A stretch of 64,000 nt of DNA, from positions 15,233,774-15,297,773 of the forward strand of contig JAQMRL010000014.1 of the NCBI GenBank assembly GCA_035578175.1. The letters are read 5' to 3'. Within the stretch, counting starts at the first letter, position 1, and the number at the start of each line of letters is the position of its first letter. The notes below the pieces were generated by a model. That model searched no databases. It was not told the DNA's origin and was given only the letters and a program-made list of their open reading frames with translations. The position numbers were made by a program, and so were the translations under genes. Positions 36,401-45,259 of this stretch are shown one piece after another. The stretch comes from Catonia carolina. Lineage: Eukaryota; Arthropoda; Insecta; Hemiptera; Achilidae.

Positions 36401-39400
36401 AACGAGTAAAAAAAATCGATTTATTTTAAAGATTTCAGCCTTAGTATGCATTTTACGACAAAAGTGTATATAATAAAATTTATAGAAAATTAAAAGATCT
36501 ACAACTTTTATTTAAAGCATTTTTCTGTACAGAGCCTAGTTTAGCGTGAAAGAGTGATTTTTCGTATTTTAAAATCAAACTGAGGTTGATTTTCGTTTTG
36601 GGTCGTCTTTCACTCACGATTAAAATAGGTTATGTTTTTTGAAGTTAGTTTTTTTGTTTATTTCTGATGTTTTATTACTAATGTTAGGTTATATTGTTAC
36701 ATATTTACATTGGCAAGAGAAAGTTGTGCGAGTGTTTCACACAAGATTTTTTTTGCATTGTTTACTAAATAAACGTATGCTGTATTTTTTATTGTTAACA
36801 TTGGCAAGAGAAAGTCGTATATTAAGCTAAGTAATTGTCAGGTCGTGTATCTCCCCCGCCACTGCCGATTCATACTAAAATGTCAACAAAAATCTTGTTT
36901 TCAATACTAACTGATTTTCTTTGTACAGTCGTTTATTTGGTTTTCAACGTGTAAGGTTTTGTGGAAAGTTAAAAATTTCAAGTTTTGTTTTAGTACACTA
37001 ATATATATTTTTTATTTTTTGTTAACTGTACCCCCAGGTTTAAATTATTGGTTATACCCCAACGAACTAAAGACTGCAGATGAGATCTAGCCAATAACAG
37101 CCAAAGTCGGGTGTGAGGTTGCCCCTTCGCTAAGTCACACTCTGTTCCACTGAACTCCAGCTGCCTTTTTGTTAGGCTGTCATCCACAGCGTGACCACAA
37201 CGTGACAACGCAGGATACGATTAACGAAAGTCAATTAGCTCTATGCTGTGATCTAGGTCACTATGCTCCGACTTCATCTGCAGTCTCTAGTTCGTTCAGG
37301 TAAGTCAATTGGCTGTGCCTTTTATTTTGTAGTGGTTAATAAACATTGTTGTATGTTATTTTTTTCAGATACTACTGGCCTTTGGTTATAACTTTTTGCA
37401 TGGCAATGCCAACATTTGTTCCATGGTACTTCTGGGGTGAAAATCTGAAAGTGGCTTGGCACTTTGCAGTTTGCTTCCAGTACTGTGTTTCCATGCACGT
37501 AACTTTCTGCATCAACAGTTTCGGACACATTTGGGGAAAACGACCATACGAAAAGTATGTATCTTTAATATTTACACCACTCTTTAAAGCTTGTGATTAT
37601 TTAAGGGGAGACTGTACTTTGTATCCCACCAATGTTAAATTTGCTATTTTTAGATACATTTTCATAGGATTGGTAAAAGATAGGGAAATTAAACTTTACA
37701 CACCATAGGTGTCGGGTTTCTTCTCGAGCTACTGACATTTTTTCAATTTCATCTTTGGACCATACCATTTTTTTTTAAATTACGAATAACAAAATTTTTA
37801 CAAATTTTTTTCTACGTTTTTTGTTTATTACTAATTTTTGGAGCACCTGAGGAAGTCATAAAAATGTCGGTGTATGTGGATATACAAGGTAATTAACTGG
37901 TAAAAATTTCAGCCTGGTAGGTTTATTGGTTTCTAAGAAAAATGTACCTATTGTTAAAAATCTAAATTTACGGGAAAACGCAAGAAACAAGAAGGCACAA
38001 ACCAAAAACAAAAATGTACTCAAGTAAATTACCCATCAACAGTTGTTTAGAAAACTGAAGCACCAGCTGAGAATACAAAAAACAGTGATGCAGGTATTTT
38101 TTTAAACTAAAATTCTCTTTGCACTAAAACGAGCAGTATAAAATTATGAGAAATATTCGTTCTTGGTAACGTGATAATTTTTTTTAAGTAAACTTGATAA
38201 AAACTAGATTTTTTTTTAAACTAAAATTATTTTTTGACGTAATTTAATGTTTTTTTCTGGTAGATCTAGGCCTAAACTATTGAAAAACATAAAAAAACCA
38301 TAAATCGAAAATTTGAGTTAAAACCATCGTGCCATCTCCCCTTAATGATTTACTTTCTCCCTGTATAAGTAAATTTTAGTTCAAGCATATTAGTTTTATA
38401 TTTGAGGTTAAATACTCGTAAATGTTGCTTCAGCAGGACATTTAAACATCGGGCCAGGAAAGACACACAGCTTAGAATGTATGATGTGATGGCTGTGCCG
38501 ATCCTATTATATGGTTGTGAGACCTGGGTGCCAAGAAAGAGAGATTAAGTCGTATTGCAGCAGCTGAGATGAGATACATGAGGGCGGTGAAAGGTTGCAG
38601 TCGGAGAGACCATATTAGAAATAGTGTCATCTTGCAAGAACTAGAAAGGAAGGAGTCAGTCTTGGATAAGATGTGGATATACAGACAAACGTGGCAGCAA
38701 CATATATACAGAATGGCTCCTGAAAGGACCCCTTTCCAAGCCCTAAATTACAAACCAGATGGTGTAAGAAGCTTGGGAAGGCCAAGAAAAAGATGGTGTG
38801 ATGTGGGAACAGGCAATTTGCCTAATCCGTAAAGTGGAAGAAGAAGAAGAAGATGTTGCTTAACAAACATTATCATTCCAAAAATATTCTGGAAAGAAAC
38901 TGTAAGCAACTATATAAAAAATGGTTCGCATGAGGTTAAGCGACTTGCTCCCACAATACACCTGATAATTTTCTTCTGAATTTTCAAAACTCTTTTTGTT
39001 GTTACCCTACATTAATTTATAATTCCCATAACAGGTAGGTGGAGTGTTAAATTATTTGACTCAATCTGCTAGTTACAGGGCTAAAAAAAATAGTTCTGTT
39101 TCTTATCGCATACTCAGCCAATTATACAGGGCGTTTCATAATGTTCTTGGGGTTACGAAATTAAGTACAAAAAACTTTTTCACTCATTTAAATGAAAGTT
39201 GTACGGCCGATGCAGGGACTCTAACAGTTATTTTTGGTTTGTAATGGTTTTAATAAAACATATATTGTACATACATCGGATTGGCCCCAATAAGCGGCAT
39301 TATGGACCAAATAAACGAAGTACTTATCAATGGAAAATCCCGTTCTGTTCTTGTTCATTAAAGAACTATCCCAAAAAACCGGCTGCCCCAATTAACCAGT

Positions 39401-39826
39401 GGGTCAATTATCCGGAATTGACGGTATACTACATATTTATGTTTGTCTGAAATGGTATTATGTTAAATATGTTTTCTTTTCAACAGAGATATCTTTGCGA
39501 GAGAGAACATGGGTGTATCCTTAGCCACATTAGGAGAAGGATGGCATAATTACCACCATGTGTTCCCATGGGACTACAAAGCTTCCGAATTTGGAAATTA
39601 TGAACTTAACTGGACAGCCGCTTTCATAACAGCTATGGGAAAATTAGGATTAGCTTACGACTTGAAATCAGTACCTATTCATTTGGTGAAAAAACGAGCA
39701 GTTAGAACTGGAGATGGAAGTTATCAAGAAAAAGAAATTTGGGGGTGGGGAGATAAAGATATGTCAGAAGAAGATAAAAAAGAAGCTATCATAATCAACA
39801 GAAGGCCTCACGATAAGGAACAATAA
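27270..39826 (+). CDS. Acyl-CoA desaturase (delta-9/delta-11-like), five coding exons
   Basis: Membrane di-iron enzyme of the endoplasmic reticulum that inserts a double bond into acyl-CoA using cytochrome b5 electrons. In insects this family makes unsaturated lipids, cuticular hydrocarbon and pheromone precursors. Exons 27270-27471, 28855-28985, 33394-33599, 37369-37554 and 39487-39826 join in frame (phases 1, 0, 2, 2) to 354 codons plus TAA, the usual length. The histidine boxes H-R-L-W-S-H, H-R-V-H-H and H-N-Y-H-H are intact, and N-S-F-G-H keeps the Asn and His of the usual N-S-A-A-H metal site. Hydrophobic stretches lie in exons 1, 2 and 4. ATG at 27270 is preceded by an acceptor (27252-27253), so a non-coding first exon lies upstream, unseen. 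Which fatty acid and position it acts on cannot be told from sequence. Confidence 0.95.
27545..28481 (+). mobile_element. FB-Mar foldback mariner in desaturase intron 1
   Basis: Left end CGAGGTGTGGCT, right end AGCCACACCTCG, left TA (27543-27544). The left 187 bp (27545-27731) is an inverted copy of the right end, including reversed transposase coding sequence. From about 27732 it reads forward: transposase I-T-C-D-E-T-R, H-Q-D-N-A-P-A-H and A-P-C-D-F. The mariner spacing of 34 residues between the last two Asp applies, with a stop and frameshift near 28053-28080. Confidence 0.88.
28482..28854. other. Remainder of desaturase intron 1
   Basis: Holds three GCATGCG motifs (28740-28770) and ends in the acceptor tract TTGTTTTTTGTGCAG. 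28763-28786 is repeated exactly at 29323-29346. Confidence 0.6.
28855..28985 (+). CDS. Desaturase coding exon 2
   Basis: Carries the first histidine box in G-A-H-R-L-W-S-H-R-A-Y-K and a membrane segment (L-I-L-T-F-F-F-V-L-A-F). Donor GTAAGT, phase 0. Confidence 0.93.
29091..29869 (+). mobile_element. SINE3 with three tandem central modules
   Basis: Flanked by ATGTTGAGTTT (29080-29090) and ATATTGAGTTT (29870-29880), 10/11 identical. At 779 bp against about 394 bp for the plain form, the difference is two extra modules of roughly 185 bp. The first module carries a foreign 40-50 bp stretch at 29323-29370. It lies in desaturase intron 2. Confidence 0.88.
30027..30120 (-). mobile_element. Fragment of the TTAA-flanked (piggyBac-like) repeat
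   Basis: AGGGAGACTGTTAAGG next to TTAA, with the GTAGATCTACCGG block, is the reverse complement of the right end of the 37605-38341 element. Only this end is present. Confidence 0.6.
30138..30510 (-). pseudogene. Mariner transposase relic (second lineage)
   Basis: On the - strand: a region like the mariner Y-D-P catalytic block, then H-H-E-Y-A-P-T-G-Q-M-I-N-K-E-Y-Y, then H-D-N-A-P-A-H-S-W. Stops and shifts occur, and neither element end is found. It is distinct from FB-Mar and from the DD41D family. Confidence 0.75.
30511..31548. other. No recognised feature (desaturase intron 2)
   Basis: AT-rich, with one 120-codon frame at 31182-31544 that has no recognised domain and no splice support. 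Possible mariner flank, unresolved. Confidence 0.35.
31549..32190 (+). pseudogene. Mariner transposase relic (third lineage), internally deleted
   Basis: N-terminal helix-turn-helix similarity (E-K-R-A-N-I-Q-F-Y, E-T-L-E-I-L-K-K-A-Y), D-D-F-R-T-E-W-P-S-T-S and N-K-E-L-Y-T-E-I-L-K. The C-terminal block is S-S-D-L-A-P-P-D-F-N-L-F-P-Q-L-K. Frameshifts separate these blocks and the first catalytic Asp region is missing. Confidence 0.8.
32229..33178 (-). mobile_element. FB-Mar foldback mariner in desaturase intron 2
   Basis: TA on both sides (32227-32228, 33179-33180) with GAGGTGTGG/CCACACCTC ends. The transposase region reads on the - strand (about 32880 to 32335). The right 283 bp (32896-33178) is an inverted copy of the left end. 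The joint at 32895/32896 (AACAGGTAGAAG to ATAATAACATG on the - strand) is the same joint as in the 55.5-kb copy. Confidence 0.88.
33394..33599 (+). CDS. Desaturase coding exon 3
   Basis: Second histidine box in R-Y-H-R-V-H-H-K-Y. The donor is GTCAGT, weaker than the others. Acceptor TATGTCTACAG. Confidence 0.92.
33657..33992 (+). mobile_element. SINE3, 5'-truncated
   Basis: TCGTTGCAGGGC to GACCTAAACAACA, flanked by perfect 10-bp ACATCGATGT copies (33647-33656 and 33993-34002). Inserted next to the Y-A-D-D codons of the LINE fragment. Confidence 0.9.
34266..35124 (-). mobile_element. Unidentified non-LTR-type insertion, 859 bp
   Basis: Flanked by perfect 14-bp GCATCATCAGCGTA copies (34252-34265 and 35125-35138). 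The left border is (ATA)n, so the element's 3' end reads (TTATTA)n-like on the - strand. There is no open frame. It is most simply a 5'-truncated LINE 3' UTR or a SINE. It contains a C-run (34867-34874) and CA-rich stretch. Confidence 0.8.
35374..35769 (+). mobile_element. SINE3 full-length copy
   Basis: CTGCCCATTACAGACAGGTG to GACCTAAACAACAACA, 396 bp. ATATGGATAT flanks both sides (35364-35373 and 35770-35779). Confidence 0.9.
35763..35801. repeat. Perfect 19-nt-arm palindrome at the SINE3/R1 junction
   Basis: AACAACAATATGGATATAT (35763-35781) and its exact complement (35783-35801) around a single T. It includes the SINE3 (AAC)n end plus the target duplication, so it formed after the insertion. 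Confidence 0.9.
37061..37296. mobile_element. Small MITE-like inverted-repeat element
   Basis: AACGAACTAAAGACTGCAGA at the left and TCTGCAGTCTCTAGTTCGTT at the right are inverted repeats of about 24 bp with two or three mismatches. The interior is about 190 bp and non-coding. Superfamily not assigned. Confidence 0.6.
37369..37554 (+). CDS. Desaturase coding exon 4
   Basis: Membrane segments (Y-Y-W-P-L-V-I-T-F-C-M-A) and N-S-F-G-H-I-W-G-K-R-P-Y-E-K. Acceptor TTTTTTTCAG, donor GTATGT, phase 2. Confidence 0.93.
37605..38341. mobile_element. TTAA-flanked (piggyBac-like) non-autonomous element
   Basis: TTAA at 37601-37604 and 38342-38345 flank GGGGAGACTGTAC at the left and the complement of GGGGAGATGGCAC at the right. 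No transposase frame. TTAA targets are typical of piggyBac elements; the assignment rests on that and the short inverted ends. Confidence 0.65.
38431..38852 (+). mobile_element. RTE-like LINE, 5'-truncated 3' end
   Basis: The C-terminal ORF2 remnant reads M-A-V-P-I-L-L-Y-G-C-E-T-W-V and A-E-M-R-Y-M-R-A-V-K-G-C, then G-R-P-R-K-R-W. The tail is (GAA)n. ATGTTGCTT flanks both sides (38422-38430 and 38853-38861). Confidence 0.85.
39027..39123 (+). mobile_element. SINE3 5' fragment
   Basis: CATAACAGGTAGGTGGAGTG to CATACTCAGCCAATTA, cut by CAGGGCGTTTCATAATG, probably the end of another element. Confidence 0.75.
39243..39424 (-). mobile_element. pogo-like element terminal fragment
   Basis: Ends CCGGAATTGACGG before TA and matches, inverted, the left 190 bp of the 12430-14831 element (AAACCGGCTGCCCCAATTAA block). 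Confidence 0.75.
39487..39826 (+). CDS. Desaturase coding exon 5 (C-terminus)
   Basis: Third histidine box in G-E-G-W-H-N-Y-H-H-V-F-P-W-D-Y-K-A, then the charged tail W-G-W-G-D-K-D-M. The TAA stop lies in AATAAA (39822-39827), a possible poly(A) signal; another AATAAA is at 40126-40131. Confidence 0.94.
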
Positions 39827-40626
39827 ATTTTTTTATATATTTTTTGAAAAATAATTATATTGTATACAATTTATAAAGATTAAATGAACTTTTGTATTTT
39901 TAAAAATTCGAAAATCCGATCTTATGAATGAAACATTTCAGATAATTTGTTTAAATTATGAACAATTTTTTATGCGAAAATTTTAATTTTTTTAAGAGTT
40001 GAAATTAATATATTAACGGTTTTTGTTTTATTTAAAAGCCCAATTTAAAGTACAGTCATATATCCATGCATGTTTCTATGAATGGTTTTTTAGCGTTATA
40101 AAGGGGAATCTATCTTGAAATACAGAATAAACAATCAAATTTTTTAGCCAATTTCTTTTTTTGGGATTTTCTGGAAAGATTTTGAAAAATTAATAATTAA
40201 AGTGTTTTTATTGTAACCTAGGGCTCCTTAAAAATTTATGCATCGTTTCCCGTCAAAGTTTACCTGTATATTTCAATTTTACATGTCTTGAAAGTCAAGA
40301 ATTTATTTACCAAAGTGTTAGTTTGTATATGATGTGTCGGAAAATATTTCATAAAATCTAACACATTTATTCTTATTTCACTTAGAATAATTAATTAATT
40401 GCAAAATGTAAATACCTTATTTCAAATATTTTTTCTGAAACATCATCATAAGGGTTATTGTGATACCAAATTTAAATTTTTACGTGTAAAAATTACAAAG
40501 ATATATGATATTTTACGTAAAAATATATCGTGAGGATTGTCATGAACTTAGAGATATTTTTTTATAAAATGGTAGACTCCCCCCTTAATTTTAAGACAAA
40601 AAATTTTAAATAATTTTTATTCTTTA
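39827..40626. other. Desaturase 3' flank
   Basis: AT-rich. AAGGGGAATCTATC (40101) and the complement of AAGGGGGGAGTCTACC (right end at TTAA near 40586) might bound a second TTAA-type element, but the left TTAA is not intact. Confidence 0.4.
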
Positions 40627-40949
40627 CCCACCGGGTTGGTCTAGAGGTGAAGTCGTCGCCAAAATCAGCTGTTTAACAGCTGATTTACGGAGACGAAGGT
40701 TCCTGGTTCAAATCCTAGTTAAGATAGTTACTTTTATACGGAGTTGAATACTAGACAGTGGTTACCGGTGGACTTTGATGGTTGGGGTTCAATTAACCAT
40801 ACTTTCTCAGGAATAGTCGGCCTGGGTCTGTACAAGACTACATCTCAATTACACGTCATACACATCATTCTCATCTCATTGGGTCATGGAGTTGCTTATT
40901 GTTCTGAATTGAACAGGTTGAAACGTACACAAATTAGGAATAAAAAAAA
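40627..40949 (+). mobile_element. SINE2, copy D
   Basis: ACCCACCGGGTTGGTCTAGA head, the AAATCAGCTGTT/AACAGCTGATTT palindrome, B box GGTTCAAATCC and tail ATTAGGAATAAAAAAAA. Confidence 0.88.
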
Positions 40950-42083
40950 CAAACTTCTGGTCGGATTATTGAAATAATTATTCAAAAGTCTAGTTAATCG
41001 AAGTTCTTTGTATTACAATATAAAAATAAGATGATAAATGCTGTATTACTTATTAACTGAAATTTACATTAGTACAGTTAACGAGATAAACGTAAAATAA
41101 ATATAAAATACCCCCGTATAATGAACACTTCTAAAAACTGGACAGTTTTAAAATCACCTAATTTTTTATAAATCAAATTTAAATTAATAAACTTACGTTA
41201 CATATTACTGGGTAAATTATTTAATTATACTTTGAGAAAACTTCTTAAAAACTTCTTAAAAACACACAATGTAAACGTACGATTACCAATCATATGTAAA
41301 TAATACAACTTTTATTTACGGACGTTTCCGTGAGACGGACTCCTCCAAATATATAATGGGTCAAAAACTTATTTTTCATAAAAACTTCTATTAACGGCCA
41401 CAAATATTGTTTTTTTTATTATATACAAAAGTATAATTAAACCTCCAAACAACGGACAACGAGAATATAATTATAATAATTTTTTTATTATTATTTTCTT
41501 GTTTCTGTTACAAAATGTATAAAAATAATTCAATTTTTTTTTAATAGTGAACGCTTCTAAATAACGGAAATTTTTAATTCCCGAATAATATTCATAATTA
41601 TGAAGATTATTTACTATTTAAATTAATACATAATTAGTTTCTTTTTTTAAATTTTACCTTCAATCTCGTTACCTTTATTTAACTATAGAAATGTAATTAT
41701 ATTTTTAAATATTCAATGCAATTTTTTTACTAGAATTTTTATTATAAGTTTCTTATGTTAATAAAATTTTAAAATGAATATTTCAGTTTAAAATTTTAAA
41801 CCAGCACTTCACAATTCACTAAAAAAATGTTAAATTGCTTCACGTTATAAAGGCAAATACAGAGTTGCCATTCAGTTGGTTACATAAAATGCAATGTTGC
41901 CAAATTTAGTTAATGATAGATATAACGAAAATCCTAAAATTTTATAATTTTTTTATTATTATTAGTATTATATTATATATATATTTTAATAAAGTGTATT
42001 ATTTTTGTATAGCTGCTCAATAAAATTTATGAATTATTTTATATTTGTTGTTAATTGGTGGAAATTTTAAAAATTGTCATATA
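40950..42083. other. No recognised feature
   Basis: Very AT-rich spacer between the two genes; no supported exon, RNA or repeat boundary. Confidence 0.45.
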
Positions 42084-43858
42084 CAGGGTGATTCACGAAG
42101 ATATGCAGAAACTTTGGGAGCCCATTGTACATGTAAAATTAATGAAAAAAGTTTATATAAACATAGGTTCGCAAATGATTCGTTACCGAGTTACTGCTAG
42201 CGAAAGATTTCGCCCGGATTTCAGCTCACCAGGTGAAATGAGGCTTCCTGAAATTCTGTTAAGGTAGATTAAGGGGCGAATTCAATCGTTTCTTATGATT
42301 TTTGACCTGATTAATTGAATAAAACAGGTCCCAGAACTGTAAGTTAAATAGTTTTTGAGAAAACCAGTGGCAAATGCAAAAACTGCAGTGAAAAAAACAC
42401 ATTTTTTCATCTTAGTTTTTCCGGTTAATTTTACTTTGTACTCTTATGAATAAAAATTCATTTAATCAAACATCTATTCGCTTTCTGTGTACTTTATTTA
42501 CACCGGTTTGTTCTGAATAAAATTTTCTATATGTTTTTTTTTTCAAAAATTTTAACTGTTTCTTGGTGAAATAACAAAGTTATTCTTGCCCAAAGATGAA
42601 AAAATGTGTTTTCACTCCATTTTTTGCATTTAACACTGGTTTTCTTAAAAAATATTTAACTTACAGTTCTGGGACCTGTTTTATTCAATTTATCAGGTCA
42701 AAAACCATAAGAATTGATTGAATTCGTCCCTTAATCTACCTTACCAGAATTTCAGGAAGATCTCATTTCACCTGGTGAGCTAAAATCCGGGCGAAACTTT
42801 CGCTAGCCGTAACTCGGAAACGAAGCATTTCCGGACCCATGTTTATATGAACTTTTTTCATTATTTTTACTTTCTCTTGCCTATATGAATATATAGGAAG
42901 GAAAGTATTGTTTTCATGTCGATTTTTCGAAATCGAGTTTTCACCGGATCTATACGTTTTCAGACCCCCTGAACCCAAAAAACATGTTTTTAGCGATTGG
43001 TCTGTGTGTGTGTGTGTGTCTGTGTGTGAACAGAATATCTCAAGAACGGAACATCGTACGAACTTGAAACTTGAAACTTAAGTTACATACCACTACCGGA
43101 CGCGACACGAACATTTTCATCAAAATCGGTCAACCGGAAGTAGTAGTTTATTCGTAAAATTTTTCAGTTTTTGCGATTTTCTCAAAAACTGGTCCTACGA
43201 TTTTTTTTAAAATCGCCTATTTTACTCAATTTTTTATTCTCTACAAGATAGGGTAGGCGCCATGTTTGCTGAAATTCTCGGTGAGGTTGTTTTCACGTAA
43301 AAACGTTGTTTTTTAAGATTACGGCTTTAATATAAATTTTAGCGCAAAAACTTATATAATAAAAGTTGTAGAGAATTTAAAAACCTACAACTTCTGTTTC
43401 AAACATTTTTTTGTATAACGCTTAGTTTAGCGGTAATTTGCGATTTTCTGTTTTTTTTCTCACGAAAACGTGAGAAAAATCGATTTTTTTAACATTTCGG
43501 TCTTAGTATGCATTTTACGACAAAAGTGTATATAATAAAAGTTATAGAAAATTAAAATATCTACAACTTTTGGTTAGAGCATTTTTCTCTACAGAGCCTA
43601 GTTTAGCGTGAAAGCGTGATTTTCCGTATTTTTAAGCCAAACTGAGTTCGATTGTCATTTTGCGTCATTCACTCATGATTAAAATAAGGTTATGTTTTTG
43701 AGGTTAGTTTTTGTTTATTTCTAATATTTTATTAATAATGTTAGGTTTATTATTAATCATTTGCATTGGCAAGAGAAAGTTGTGTGAGTGTTTCACACCA
43801 GATTTTTACATGTACAATGAGCTCCTAAAGTTTCTGCATATCTTCGTAAATCACCCTG
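42084..43858. mobile_element. Foldback MITE with about 330-bp arms, split by R1
   Basis: CAGGGTGATTCACGAAGATA at the left and its complement at the right, TA on both sides (42082-42083, 43859-43860). The arms are near-perfect inverted copies (42084-42412; 42593-43858 after removing R1) around a loop of about 180 bp. No coding. TA target and ends suggest a Tc1/mariner-mobilised element. Confidence 0.85.
42870..43803 (+). repeat. R1 repeat, full length, with readable insertion site
   Basis: Inserted in the right arm of the foldback MITE; the intact left arm shows the empty site (CATTAATTTTACATG). TTTTA at 42865-42869 and 43804-43808 can be read as a 5-bp duplication. This gives termini CTTTCTCTTGCC...CACACCAGAT and a length of 934 bp. 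Confidence 0.88.
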
Positions 43859-44110
43859 TAAGTCATCATTTTATTTTGTTCGTCCGTCTCACCCAAATAT
43901 CAGAAACTACAAGAGATATACAAAGTGGGTCACGAGAATGCCTTTTGCGTATGGCTGGGCTGTGAGGAAGGGAAGAGAAATCTGACAGTGCTGCCAACCT
44001 CAACAGTGAGACACTATATCTTACTACAACCGTGCAATTGCACCGTTTGTTAACTACATGTTGCATTTCAATTAATATACTTCATTTTGACTGATACTTT
44101 TTCCACTTAA

Positions 44111-45073
44111 CCCTTTATAGGGCTGTGGTAGGTATACTTAACACTGGCAATAAGGTCGATTTTTTTTTAAGAATAAGCTATGCAGTTAAACCTTATTGTC
44201 ATTTTATGGTTTTATAGATGTTTTCTGGTAAATAGGCTATCCACATATTGAAATTAGCACGCAGCGACCATTTGCTTTGTGAGTTGCACGAATGTGGTAA
44301 GGATTCATACCAGCGTACTCAACCAAGTTGTTTTGTTGTTACTTTTGTACAGTGCTTAGAAAATTCGATTTTTTTTTTATATGGGAAAGCAAGCACTCAT
44401 GCTAATATAACGTTGTAATAAATTATTCTACACATTTTTCTATTATATAGGACTACAGTTGCTTTAATAAGCATTTTTACCACTAAACATTATGTGATTC
44501 CCATTTCAATGAACATTCCTTGGTAAGTATATTTACCAGGGCTTGACATACAAAAAAGAAATATCTTACTGTTCTGGCACTAGAAATACATTATTCAAGT
44601 CCCTATAAAACAAAATTTAACAATTTACATCATGTATATTTTTCCCCTTAGGACTGCCTTGTTGTTGTTTAGGTCATCAGCCAAAAGGCTGGTTTGAACC
44701 TCTAGAGGCTTTACTAAGTAAAACGAGGAGTGAGGTGGTTTACCTTGCCTTCCTCACTGAGTGGAAAAGTACGCTTATCAGCATGCCGGGCTCTCTGAAA
44801 AGCACATATTTTCCACTCTGCAAATGACACCTTCACTTCATTCACCACAGGGTCTGGCTGTATAATAAAATCCATTACTTTCAGAGGAGATAACTCTGAT
44901 TAGTGTCTTTTACACCTCTACCTCTTCTGTTCTTAAATGATTCAGTCATTTAATTGGCTGACCATGTGATAAGAAACAGAACTATTTATTTTAGCCCTGC
45001 AACGAACTGATGGAGTGTAAATAATTTGACACTCTACCTGTCTGTTATGGGCAGAGGACTGCCTTATAAAGGG
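44111..45073. mobile_element. TTAA-flanked piggyBac-like element containing SINE3
   Basis: TTAA at 44107-44110 and 45074-45077. Ends CCCTTTATAGGGCTGTGG and the complement of CCCTTTATAAGGCAGTCC. CCCTTT ends with TTAA targets fit piggyBac. Non-coding. The SINE3 at 44661-45054 sits close to its right end. Confidence 0.72.
44661..45054 (-). mobile_element. SINE3 full-length copy
   Basis: 394 bp, flanked by perfect 11-bp AGGACTGCCTT copies (44650-44660, 45055-45065). On the - strand it starts CTGCCCATAACAGACAGGTA and ends GACCTAAACAACAACAA. Confidence 0.93.
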
Positions 45074-45259
45074 TTAAACCCCATTACTTTTAAACATTTT
45101 CATAACGTACGAAGTTTCCAACTAAAATTTAGCCTTTCTTTCGAACCCGGTAATAACTTTTCACATGTCGGCATCACTTTCTTATTGATAAAACCGTTTC
45201 CATTTTTTTTTATCAGGTGTCAAAAAAACTGTTAATGAAGAATTAGCTTCTTCAATGTC

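Larger units (their letters stand above)
35347..36743 (+). repeat. R1 repeat, full length, interrupted by SINE3
   Basis: Starts ACTTTCTCTTGCCTATATGG, is interrupted at 35374-35769, resumes at about 35802 (CCTATAATAGGAAGG) and ends TTTCACACAAGAT plus T's. The GT run at 35918-35960 is short. Confidence 0.85.
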
